From Rhizobiales bacterium GAS188 (lineage in GTDB: Bacteria; Pseudomonadota; Alphaproteobacteria; Rhizobiales; Beijerinckiaceae), in the NCBI GenBank assembly GCA_900104855.1, contig FNSS01000001.1, positions 7,015,001-7,079,000 of the forward strand: DNA of 64,000 bases, written 5' to 3'. Positions 48,543 to 56,966 of this stretch are shown one piece after another. Position numbers and translations under genes: made by a program. The notes beneath the pieces are model-generated. The model saw only the letters and a program-made list of their open reading frames with translations, did no database searches and had not been told where the DNA came from. Position 1 is the first letter of the stretch. The number at the start of each line of letters is the position of its first letter.

Positions 48543-49463
48543 TCAGCTCGCGGGTCCGGAGGGATCGCCGACATACCCGGTGAAGCGGCTGTAAAGGTCA
48601 GCCATCTTGTTCAGCCGTTGTTCGACGCTCGGGCCGAGCTCGACGAACACACTGTTGACGAGAAGGCTGATCAGGCTCGCCATCTGGGCGGTGGAATCCC
48701 AGAACATGTTGAATTCGGTGGGAACGACGAAGATTTCGTCGACAAGCCCGCTGCCCCAATCGCAGAAGGCGTCGGTGATCAGCGTGACCGGGATTTTCGC
48801 TTGCTTCGCTTCCTTGGCGAGCACCAGCGCCATGCGCGAATAGCGGCGTGCCTCGAAAATCACCAGGCAAGGCGTCGGGCTGCTCGTCAGCAGCAATTCG
48901 GTGAAATTGCCGCCAGCCAGATCGAGCTGCGATACCCGGTCGCGCAGATACTGCAACTGGTTGGTCAGGATCTGCGCCATGCCGCGCTCGGTCTGGAAGC
49001 CGGCCACATGCACCGACGAGGCGCCGGCGAGCCTTTTTACGGCGCGCTTCCAATCCTCCGTCTGCGCCAGCTCATAGATCGCCACGAGGCTGGCGATCTC
49101 GAGTTCCAGCCCACGCGCCAATTGATCCTTGCCGGCGAGCGCGCGCTGCTGGAAATCACGCAGGCGGTCGCTGATCAGCCAGGGGCGATCGCCGATATCC
49201 TGCCGCAACTGCTCCTTGAGATCCTTGAAGCTCTTGTAGCCGATGGTCCGGCAAAAGCGCCCGACCGTCGCCTCGCTGACCGAGACCTTTTCGGCCAGGG
49301 TTGCCGCCGTCTCGAAGGGCATGCTGGCAAGCTTGGCCAGCATATAGCTCGCCAGCGCCTTATCGGCCTTGGAGCCTTCTGCGAGGCAATCCTTCAATCT
49401 GCGGCGTACCGACGTGCTCACATGAATCCTCTTGCTCGGCGCACCATGAAATAATTCTGTCAT
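48543..49463 (-). CDS. RpiR/MurR-family transcriptional regulator
   Basis: A 306-residue regulator with an N-terminal HTH_6 domain (TLAEKVSVSEATVGRFCRTIGYKSFKDLKEQLRQD at about residues 56-90) and a C-terminal SIS domain (VHVAGFQTERGMAQ near residue 150, CLVIFEARRYSRMALVLAKEAKQ near residue 198). SIS domains usually bind phosphosugars, but RpiR regulators also sit with peptide and amino-acid genes. It is divergent from a D-amino-acid-dehydrogenase-like gene (91-base gap) and upstream of the transporter operon on the same strand, so it may control both. Confidence 0.9.
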   Translation of the reverse strand: MTELFHGAPSKRIHVSTSVRRRLKDCLAEGSKADKALASYMLAKLASMPFETAATLAEKVSVSEATVGRFCRTIGYKSFKDLKEQLRQDIGDRPWLISDRLRDFQQRALAGKDQLARGLELEIASLVAIYELAQTEDWKRAVKRLAGASSVHVAGFQTERGMAQILTNQLQYLRDRVSQLDLAGGNFTELLLTSSPTPCLVIFEARRYSRMALVLAKEAKQAKIPVTLITDAFCDWGSGLVDEIFVVPTEFNMFWDSTAQMASLISLLVNSVFVELGPSVEQRLNKMADLYSRFTGYVGDPSGPAS

Positions 49464-49554
49464 TCAGTCAAAGCGTTTTTCTTTTCTTGCAAACATCGTC
49501 GTGATGAGGTTGGGATGGGCGTCCACCTCCCCAGGTCCCACACGTTCGCCGAGC

Positions 49555-50802
49555 ATGAGTCAGAAAACAGACGTCGTTGTCCTGGGCGCCGGCATCATCG
49601 GCGTCTGCATTGCCTTGCACCTCCAGGCGCGAGGGCGAGCGGTGATGCTGGTCGATCGCCGCGCGCCGGGCGAGGAGACGAGTCATGGCAATGCAGGGCT
49701 GATCGAGCGCTCCTCGGTGGTGCCCTATGCGTTTCCGCGCAATATCAAGAGCCTGCTCGCCTATGCGACGAATAGCTCTCCCGCGGTCCGCTATGAGCCG
49801 AGCTATCTGCCTCTGATCCTGCCATGGATCGCGCGCTATTGGTGGCATTCGTCACCCAGGCGGCTCGCGCATGCGACGCGCGACATGCTGCCGCTGATCG
49901 AGCGCAGCGTCAGCGAACACGAAGTCCTGGCTACGCAGGCGGGCGCGAACGCGCTCATCCGGCCCGAGGGCTGGATCGAGCTCTACCGGTCGCAGCATTC
50001 CTTTCTCAGGGCGCAGAAGGATGCGGCTGCGAAGGCGGAGTTCTCGCTACGCCACGATATTCTCGACGCGCAGGCTTTGCGGCGACGCGAACCTGCGATC
50101 CGCGGCAACGTCGTCGGCGCTATCCACTGGCGCGATCCGGCCGCAGCTCGCGATCCTGGCGCGGTCACGAAAGCCTATGCGGACCTGTTCGTCAGTCGAG
50201 GTGGGGAGTTCCTTTGGGGCGACGCAAGGACATTGCGTGAAACGGCTGAGGGCTGGGACATCGAAATGGGGACTGCCCGCCATTTCGCTCGCGAGGCCGT
50301 AATAGCCCTCGGCCCCTGGTCGGACGAGATCTATCGCCCGCTCGGCTACCGCTTCCCGATGGCCGTGAAGCGCGGCTATCATATGCATTATTCGGTCGAA
50401 GCCGGCGCGACGCTGTCCCATCCGGTCTGCGATGTCGAAGCTGGCTTCGTCCTGGCGCCAATGACGCAAGGCATCAGGCTGACGACCGGTATCGAACTCG
50501 CCCCGCGCGATGCACCGCCGAGCCCCCGGCAGCTCGACATCGCCGAACGGATCGGCCGCGGGATCTTTCCGCTGGGGCGGCCGCTCGACGCTCGCGCCTG
50601 GCTCGGTTCGCGCCCCTGCTTCCCGGACATGAAACCGATCATCGGCCCCGCCCCGCGTCACAAAGGCCTGTGGTTCGCCTTCGGTCACGCCCATCATGGC
50701 TTCACGCTCGGGCCGGCGACGGGCCGCCTGCTCGCCGAAGCCATGACCGGCGAAGAGACCTTCACCGACATCGCTCCCTATCGGGCAGATCGGTTTTGGT
50801 AA
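49555..50802 (+). CDS. FAD-dependent D-amino-acid-dehydrogenase-like oxidoreductase
   Basis: A 415-residue DAO-fold flavoenzyme. TDVVVLGAGIIGVCIALHLQARGR at residues 5-28 is the FAD motif, GEETSHGNAGLIERSSVVPYAFP near residue 40 is DadA-like, and the C-terminal FWFAFGHAHHGFTLGPATGRL near residue 370 contacts FAD. It differs from the canonical dadA in this window (no [12 protein letters not shown]). It lies opposite the RpiR gene and the MlrC/Dpp operon, so it probably oxidises a D- or N-methyl amino acid released from the imported peptide. Confidence 0.87.
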   Translation: MSQKTDVVVLGAGIIGVCIALHLQARGRAVMLVDRRAPGEETSHGNAGLIERSSVVPYAFPRNIKSLLAYATNSSPAVRYEPSYLPLILPWIARYWWHSSPRRLAHATRDMLPLIERSVSEHEVLATQAGANALIRPEGWIELYRSQHSFLRAQKDAAAKAEFSLRHDILDAQALRRREPAIRGNVVGAIHWRDPAAARDPGAVTKAYADLFVSRGGEFLWGDARTLRETAEGWDIEMGTARHFAREAVIALGPWSDEIYRPLGYRFPMAVKRGYHMHYSVEAGATLSHPVCDVEAGFVLAPMTQGIRLTTGIELAPRDAPPSPRQLDIAERIGRGIFPLGRPLDARAWLGSRPCFPDMKPIIGPAPRHKGLWFAFGHAHHGFTLGPATGRLLAEAMTGEETFTDIAPYRADRFW

Positions 50803-50901
50803 GGGTAGACACCAAGCGCTCAGGCCGTCCGGCGCCACTTCAAATGCGTTGAGAATACTGCCCCAAGCATTCCAGCCCGGTGCCTTCGCGTCTGAAGGCA
50901 C

Positions 50902-51996
50902 TTATCCCCCGAAGGCTGGCGCGGACCGCCGCATAGTAGGCCGCTCGCCGTCGATGGAGAGTGGCGCCGCAATGCTCCTGACCCCAAGCTCACCATCCTG
51001 GACCATGCCGAGCGCCGCCGTTTGCTCATGCGCGAGCGCCGCCGGAACGTCGAGAATGGGCGCCGCCGGAACACCTGCGGCCTCGAGCCTCGCAGCCCAT
51101 GCCTCCTTGTCGCCTCCGGCCAGCGCCTCGTTGATCAGGGAGGTGAGCTCAGCGCGGTTCTGAACCCGGCCGGAATTCTCGCTGAAGCGCGGATCGTCCT
51201 TCCATTCCGGATGGCCGAGGACCACAGCAAGTTTGCCGAACAGCCGGTCGTTGCCGGCGCCGATGATCAGTGGCCCGGTCCCGGTCTCGAATGCTCCATA
51301 GGGCACAAGCGACGGATGGCCGGCGCCCTCTGCCTGCGGCGCCTTCCCGGAAGCGAAATAATTGGCCGAATGAATGCCGCCCCAGCACAAGGCCGTCTCG
51401 AACAGCGAGGTCTGGATCAGGCATCCTTCGCCTGTCGTGGCGCGGCGCACCAAGGCTGCGAGGATCCCGATCGCGGCCCACATTCCGGTGCCGAGATCGA
51501 CGATCGAGGGACCGCAGCGCACCGGGCCGCGACCGGGCTCGCCGGTGACGCTCATCAGGCCGCCGAATGCCTGCAGCAGAAGCTCATATCCCGGCTTGTC
51601 GGCCAGCGGGCCGCGGTGACCGAAGGCGCCAAGCTCCCCGTAGATCAGGCGCGGGAAGCGCCGCCGCATGCCGGCTGCGCCGATACCCAGGGTTGCGGCA
51701 ACTCCAGGGCGCAGATTGTGCAGGAAGACATCCTGCGTGCCGATGAGCTCGATGAAGCGGGCGCGCTCGGTCTCGTCCTTCAGGTCGACGGTGATCGACG
51801 TCTTGTTGCGGTTCATTTGGTGGAACAGGGCCGCGTCCTCCCCCCAGAAGGGAGGGCCCCAGTGGCGGGCGTCATCGCCTCCATCGGGCTTCTCGGCTTT
51901 GATCACCTCGGCTCCGAGATCGGCCAGGATCTCTGCCGCGAAAGGCGCGGCGAGGGCTTGGCCGAGCTCGATCACGCGAACGCCCGTCAGCAACAT
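50902..51996 (-). CDS. CaiB/BaiF-type family III CoA transferase
   Basis: A 364-residue CoA transferase: LLTGVRVIELGQALAAPFAAEILADLGAEVIKAEKP at residues 2-37, FLHNLRPGVAATLG near residue 94 and the catalytic Asp in CGPSIVDLGTGMWAAIGI near residue 166. These enzymes move CoA between carboxylic acids through an aspartyl-anhydride intermediate. It starts 50 bases downstream of the IclR gene on the same strand and is divergent from the acyl-CoA dehydrogenase operon, so it probably supplies that enzyme's CoA substrate. Confidence 0.92.
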   Translation of the reverse strand: MLLTGVRVIELGQALAAPFAAEILADLGAEVIKAEKPDGGDDARHWGPPFWGEDAALFHQMNRNKTSITVDLKDETERARFIELIGTQDVFLHNLRPGVAATLGIGAAGMRRRFPRLIYGELGAFGHRGPLADKPGYELLLQAFGGLMSVTGEPGRGPVRCGPSIVDLGTGMWAAIGILAALVRRATTGEGCLIQTSLFETALCWGGIHSANYFASGKAPQAEGAGHPSLVPYGAFETGTGPLIIGAGNDRLFGKLAVVLGHPEWKDDPRFSENSGRVQNRAELTSLINEALAGGDKEAWAARLEAAGVPAAPILDVPAALAHEQTAALGMVQDGELGVRSIAAPLSIDGERPTMRRSAPAFGG

Positions 51997-52046
51997 GTGG
52001 ATCCTTCCTCGAAATGGGCAATGGGAATCCGGCTTCTGCCGCGTAG

Positions 52047-53063
52047 TCAGGTTTCGGCGATCCCGGCATCGTGTGCGAAGGCCGGGAGAACCGACGGCGC
52101 CTGCTGGCCGATCACCTCGCGCATCCTCGCAATGACGGCGCCGACATTGGGGACGACATGCTCACATGAGCCGGCCGCGCCGATCGCCAGCGCCGGCTCG
52201 CGACCGATGGGAGTGAGGCGCATCGCTAGGGTCGCGAGCCCGGGCGTGCCGAGATTGCGCGTATAGGCAAAGCCCTGGCGCCGGATCGTCTCGAGCGCCG
52301 ACGCAAGCTCGGCGAAGCTCGCGCAGCGGGTCGGCGACAATCGTTCCGCGGTGATCCGGCGCACGATGCGCTGAGCCTCGCCGTCGCTCATCAGGCTGAG
52401 CAGGACACGCCCGGGCGTCGAGAACGGCAACAGGCGAAAGCCGCCAGGCTCCAGGTAGTAGCGGATCGAGGTTTTGGCCTGGAGCACCTGCACATACTGG
52501 GCGTAGAGCCCGTTGCGCATGACGACGAAGACGGTGAGCGAGGTCGCCTGGTTGAGATCGCGCGTGAGCCTGGCGAGGCTGCCCTCGGGAAACATCCGGT
52601 CGTGAACCCAGCCGCCGAGCAGCGAAATCCGCATATGCGGGATATAGGTCCGCGCCTCCGGGTCATAGTGCAGATAGCCCAGCCCCACGAGGCATTTGAG
52701 CAAAGCCGCGGCGCTCGATGTCGGGTAATTCAGGCGGCGGGCGATCTCGGTCATCGGAGCGGGCCGCTGGATCTCCTCGAAATATTCGAATATCCGCAGC
52801 ACGCGGCGCGCAGATTTGACCTCAGAGGCCTCAGCGTCGCCATCGACGGCCCGGAAAGCGCCGTCGGAACGATTGGCCTCGATCATGGTGACCGAAGGGT
52901 CGATCTCGCGGGACGGAATGCGCTCGGCCGTGATCCGCCGCCTGCCGCGCCGGGTGAGGGGCGCCTGCGGACTGCCGAAATCCACTTCCCTTGGGTCGAA
53001 CTCCCTAGGGTCCATGATCCATAGGCCTGTCTTTCTGCCCTTGGTTCCCGCCGGTTCCGACAT
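52047..53063 (-). CDS. IclR-family transcriptional regulator with a long N-terminal extension
   Basis: The IclR core begins at about residue 82: SARRVLRIFEYFEEIQRPAPMTEIARRLNYPTSSAAALLKCLVGLGYL is the winged HTH, and the effector domain follows to GAVIARMREVIGQ. The full open frame is 338 residues, about 60 more than normal. The extra N-terminus (MSEPAGTKGRKTG, then REFDPREVDFG and RRGRRRITAERIP) is charged and low in complexity. No clear ribosome site marks a start, and ATGs at 53015 and 52886 are alternatives, the last giving a standard-length protein. It is divergent from the ACAD operon. Confidence 0.88.
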   Translation of the reverse strand: MSEPAGTKGRKTGLWIMDPREFDPREVDFGSPQAPLTRRGRRRITAERIPSREIDPSVTMIEANRSDGAFRAVDGDAEASEVKSARRVLRIFEYFEEIQRPAPMTEIARRLNYPTSSAAALLKCLVGLGYLHYDPEARTYIPHMRISLLGGWVHDRMFPEGSLARLTRDLNQATSLTVFVVMRNGLYAQYVQVLQAKTSIRYYLEPGGFRLLPFSTPGRVLLSLMSDGEAQRIVRRITAERLSPTRCASFAELASALETIRRQGFAYTRNLGTPGLATLAMRLTPIGREPALAIGAAGSCEHVVPNVGAVIARMREVIGQQAPSVLPAFAHDAGIAET

Positions 53064-53320
53064 CGGCCCGGGGAGGGAGGCATTGAATGCTCTTATGCCG
53101 CGAATATTGAGCCGCGCTCCGCAGAGGCGTCAATGCCGAAGGCGGCGCCATCGACCGTCTACGGCCGCAAAGGTAATTTTTTCCAGCCATCTGCAATCTA
53201 AGCACCGGGACGGCCCCGACCCTGGACACTCCGATCATCGGGCGCGAACATGCAACGCCAGCGTCGAACCGCCGCCCGAAGGTGGTGCCACGACGCGGTC
53301 GCCAGATGGGAGGACAGACC

Positions 53321-55114
53321 ATGACGGTGGCAGCCCAGTTGCATCAGCCAGTCGACATCGTCGGGAGCGAGGCCAAGCCCTCCGCCGGCGCCGATCATAT
53401 CGGGCTCGACCGTGCCGGTCTCAACTTCTACGACATCGACCACGGTCTCCGCGACCTCTTGCCGCTCTACCTGTCGGGCGAGGACCACGCGCAGCTTGCG
53501 CCACACCTCCATCGTCTCGGCGAGCTCGCGGGCGGGCGCCTCGACGAGCTGGCTCGCATCGCCGACAAGAACGGGCCGGTCCTTCATGCCCGCGACCGCT
53601 TCGGGCGGGACGAGGACTGGATCGAGTACCATCCCGCCTATCGCGAGATGGAGGCGATCGCCTTCGGTGATTTCCAGTTCCATGCGATGAGCCACCGCGC
53701 TGGTGTCCTCGGCATGGGCAAACCCCTCCCCGCCGTCGCGAAATACGCCTTTCAATATCTGTTCGTGCAGTCGGAGTTCGGGTTGATGTGCCCGATCAGC
53801 GTCACCGACACCTCGACCCATCTGGTCCGCAAATTCGCGAGCCCCGAGCTGCAGCAGTACCTCCTTCCCCGCATGCTCTCGGGCGACCTCGCGACGCTGT
53901 GGAAGGGCACGCAGTTCATGACCGAGCGGGCCGGCGGCTCGGACGTCGGAGCCATCGAGACCGTGGCCCGGCTGGAGGACGGCATCTGGCGCCTCTACGG
54001 CGACAAGTGGTTTTGCTCGCACACGGATGCGGATTTGGCGCTGATCCTCGCGCGCCCAGAGGGGGCGCCTTCCGGCACCAAGGGGTTGGCGCTCTTCGCC
54101 CTGCCCCGCCGCCTGGAGGACGGCAGCCGCAACGCCTACCGGATCGTTCGCCTCAAGGACAAGCTCGGCACGCGCTCGATGGCGAGCGGCGAAATCAGCC
54201 TCGATGGAGCGGTCGCCTATCTGGTCGGCGCGCAAGACGCAGGCCTCAAGCAGATGCTGGAACAGGTGAACCTGTCGCGGCTCTCGCATGGGGTGCGCGC
54301 CGCCGCGATGATGCGGCGTTGCGTGAACGAGGCGATGATGTGCGCGCGCTCCCGCAACGCCTTCGGCAAGGCGATCATCGAGCATCCGCTGCTGCGCCGC
54401 CAGCTCCTGAAGCTCATCGTGCCGACCGAGCAGGCTTTGTCGATGTTCCTCCTGACGGCGAGCGCCATGGATGAGACCAATGCCGGCTCGGCGGAAGGCC
54501 GCGAGACGCTGAGGATCCTCACCCCGCTCCTCAAGTTCCGTGCCTGCCGCGACAACATCCGGGTCGCCACCGGCTCGATGGAGGTGCGCGGCGGCAACGG
54601 CTACATCGAGGAATGGGTCAATGCGCGACTGATCCGCGACGCGCACGTCGGCGTGCTCTGGGAGGGCACGAGCAACATCAATGCGCTCGACATCGTCACG
54701 CGAGCCGTCGGCAAGAGCGGCGCCCATAAGGTGCTCGGCGCGGCGATGCGGCGGCGCCTCGACGAGGCTTCGAGCCTGCCATCAGTCTTCCGGGAACGGC
54801 TTGCCTTTGCCCTGCAGCGCGCGCTCGCTCTCGTCGAGCGCGTTGCGGCGGAACCCGCCACCGAGCCCAAGGCACGGCTCGCGGCGAGCGCCCTCTACCA
54901 CGCCGTGAGTGCCGTGCTGCTCGCCTGGGAGGCGAACCGCCCGGGGGTCGACGCCCGCCGCGCGCTCTACGCCCGCTTCGTTTTCGAGCACCGTCTGACG
55001 GCGCGCGATCCGCTCGCGCCGGCGGACGATGCCTGGGAGCGCGAGGCGATCGAAATCGTCCTCGCCGAAGGGCCGGCATCGGCCACCCGGACGGCGCGTC
55101 TCCTCGCTGCCTGA
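53321..55114 (+). CDS. Acyl-CoA dehydrogenase family protein, AidB-like, 597 residues
   Basis: A large flavoprotein of the ACAD superfamily. The flavin-binding segments are GLMCPISVTDTST near residue 148, WKGTQFMTERAGGSDVGAIET near residue 193 and WRLYGDKWFCSHTDADLALIL near residue 222. NARLIRDAHVGVLWEGTSNINALDIVTRAV near residue 430 matches the AidB-type closing motif. AidB itself protects DNA, but similar proteins also act as true dehydrogenases. The start at 53321 follows GGGAGGAC. It leads an operon with a binding protein and a MaoC hydratase, which argues for catabolism. Confidence 0.87.
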   Translation: MTVAAQLHQPVDIVGSEAKPSAGADHIGLDRAGLNFYDIDHGLRDLLPLYLSGEDHAQLAPHLHRLGELAGGRLDELARIADKNGPVLHARDRFGRDEDWIEYHPAYREMEAIAFGDFQFHAMSHRAGVLGMGKPLPAVAKYAFQYLFVQSEFGLMCPISVTDTSTHLVRKFASPELQQYLLPRMLSGDLATLWKGTQFMTERAGGSDVGAIETVARLEDGIWRLYGDKWFCSHTDADLALILARPEGAPSGTKGLALFALPRRLEDGSRNAYRIVRLKDKLGTRSMASGEISLDGAVAYLVGAQDAGLKQMLEQVNLSRLSHGVRAAAMMRRCVNEAMMCARSRNAFGKAIIEHPLLRRQLLKLIVPTEQALSMFLLTASAMDETNAGSAEGRETLRILTPLLKFRACRDNIRVATGSMEVRGGNGYIEEWVNARLIRDAHVGVLWEGTSNINALDIVTRAVGKSGAHKVLGAAMRRRLDEASSLPSVFRERLAFALQRALALVERVAAEPATEPKARLAASALYHAVSAVLLAWEANRPGVDARRALYARFVFEHRLTARDPLAPADDAWEREAIEIVLAEGPASATRTARLLAA

Positions 55115-55150
55115 ATTTGAAAACGCCACCAACGAGAAAGGCTTCACCAA

Positions 55151-56389
55151 ATGAGGGGATGGCTTCTTCGAGTGCTCGCCATAGCGTTCATCGCCGTCTC
55201 GAGCCATGTCGTATCGGCCGTGAATCCGGCAAAGGCCTCGGGCGATGTGGTCCGCATTGGGGTCATCAACGACATGTCGGGCCTCTATTCCGATCTCGGC
55301 GGCCAGGGCTCCGTCGAGGCGGCGCGGCTGGCGGTGGAGGATTTCGGACCGACCGTGCTCGGCAAGAAGATCGAGATCGTCGCGGCCGACCACCTCAATA
55401 AGCCTGACATCGCCTCGACCCTGGTGCGCCGCTGGATCGACGAGGGCGGCGTCGACGCGATCGCCGATGGCGGCAACTCGGCGACGGCGCTGGCGATCCA
55501 GGCGATCACCCGGGACAAGAAGCGGATTTTTCTGATCTCGGGGCCCGGCACCTCAGACCTTACCGGCAAGCAGTGCTCGCCCTACGGCTTCCACTTCACC
55601 TACAGCACTTACGCCGAGGCCGCCGCCGTCACCAAGGCGCTCACCAAGCAAGGTCTCGACAGCTGGTATTTCCTCACCGCCGACTATGCCTTCGGACAGG
55701 CGCTGGAGCGCGACGCGGCGGGCTTCGTGACCAAGAGCGGCGGCAAGGTGCTCGGCAGCGTTCGGCACCCGCTCGCCACATCCGACTTCTCCTCGTTCCT
55801 GCTGCAGGCGCAGGGCTCGAGAGCTAAAGTCATCGCGCTCGCAAATGCCGGCGGCGACACGGTCAACAGCCTGAAGGCGGCCGTCGAATTCGGCATCGGC
55901 AAGACGCCGGACCAGCGCCTTGCCGCATTGCTGATGCTGATCACCGACGTCCATGCCCTGGGCCTGCCCGTGGCCCAGGGCCTGATCTATGCCGAATCCT
56001 TCTCCTGGACCCAGAACGACGCGACACGCGCTTTCGGCGAGCGCTTCATGGCCCGCCGCAACGGACAGGCGCCGACCATGATTCAGGCCGGCGTCTACAG
56101 CGGCGTGATGCACTATCTGAGGGCCGTCAAGGAGGCCGGAACCGACGATGCCGATGCCGTCGCCGCCGCCATGCGCAAGCTTCCGGTCAATGACTTCATG
56201 ACCCAGAATGCCCGCATTCGCGAGGACGGGCAGGTGCTGCGCAGCATGTATCTCGTGCAGGTCAAGACCCCGGCGGAATCCAAGGGTCCCTGGGACTACG
56301 AAAAGGTGATCGCCACCATCCGGCCCGAGGAGGCCTGGCGCCCGATCGAAGAGGGCGGCTGCCCGCTGATCTCCGGAGCGAAGCCATGA
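55151..56389 (+). CDS. Branched-chain-amino-acid-type ABC substrate-binding protein (LivK/Peripla_BP_6)
   Basis: A 412-residue periplasmic protein with a signal peptide (GWLLRVLAIAFIAVSSHVVSA) and a type I binding fold: VRIGVINDMSGLYSDLGGQGSVEAARLAVEDFG near residue 35, GGVDAIADGGNSATALAIQ near residue 100. Such proteins bind amides, aromatic acids or amino acids. No permease or ATPase genes are adjacent, so it must share a transporter encoded elsewhere or serve as a sensor. Its stop overlaps the MaoC start (ATGA), an unusual coupling of a secreted and a cytosolic protein. Confidence 0.9.
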   Translation: MRGWLLRVLAIAFIAVSSHVVSAVNPAKASGDVVRIGVINDMSGLYSDLGGQGSVEAARLAVEDFGPTVLGKKIEIVAADHLNKPDIASTLVRRWIDEGGVDAIADGGNSATALAIQAITRDKKRIFLISGPGTSDLTGKQCSPYGFHFTYSTYAEAAAVTKALTKQGLDSWYFLTADYAFGQALERDAAGFVTKSGGKVLGSVRHPLATSDFSSFLLQAQGSRAKVIALANAGGDTVNSLKAAVEFGIGKTPDQRLAALLMLITDVHALGLPVAQGLIYAESFSWTQNDATRAFGERFMARRNGQAPTMIQAGVYSGVMHYLRAVKEAGTDDADAVAAAMRKLPVNDFMTQNARIREDGQVLRSMYLVQVKTPAESKGPWDYEKVIATIRPEEAWRPIEEGGCPLISGAKP

Positions 56390-56913
56390 GCGCGTCGAGC
56401 GCGGACACCGGGTCTGCCGCCTTCGATCCCGCCACCCATCGGTTGGTCGAGCCGCGCTTCTTCGAGGATCTCGTGATCGGGGAGCGATTCTGCATGCCGA
56501 GCCGCACCGTGACCGACGCGAATTTTGCGGCCTTCCAAATGGTCTCGGGCGATAACCACCCGATCCATTACGACATCGAGTATTGCCGCGCGCACGGGCA
56601 TCCGGGGTTGCTCGCGCACGGCCTGCAAGTCCTTTGCTTCACGGCTGCCGGGGCCGGCCTCTTTGCGCATGTGATCGCCGACGCCCTTATCGGCTTCATC
56701 GAGCAGAGCTCACGCTTCCTCAAGCCGGTCTACGCTGGGGACACGCTCTATCCCGTCCTCACGGTGACGGCACTCGTGCCGCAGCGCTCGACCGGGGTCG
56801 TGACGGTCGCTTCCGCCGTGCACAACCAGCGCGGAGAACTCGTCCTGTCCGGCGAGCAGAAATACCTCATGCGCAAGCGCGGCGCCGGCGCTGCCGGCAC
56901 GCATCCGGCATAA
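56386..56913 (+). CDS. MaoC-family (R)-hydratase-like protein
   Basis: A 175-residue hot-dog-fold protein. The hydratase motif is seen as FAAFQMVSGDNHPIHYDIEYCRAHGHPGLLAHGL near residues 47-82, with the catalytic Asp-His pair in GDNHPIH. VYAGDTLYPVLTV near residue 110 is also typical. It should hydrate an enoyl-CoA or mesaconyl-type CoA formed by the upstream dehydrogenase. It is the last gene of the ACAD-binding protein-MaoC operon. Confidence 0.9.
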   Translation: MSASSADTGSAAFDPATHRLVEPRFFEDLVIGERFCMPSRTVTDANFAAFQMVSGDNHPIHYDIEYCRAHGHPGLLAHGLQVLCFTAAGAGLFAHVIADALIGFIEQSSRFLKPVYAGDTLYPVLTVTALVPQRSTGVVTVASAVHNQRGELVLSGEQKYLMRKRGAGAAGTHPA

Positions 56914-56966
56914 GGCCACTAAGCGGAGCAGCTCGCGCCGGCCCGAGGCGCCGAGATTGGCAGCCC

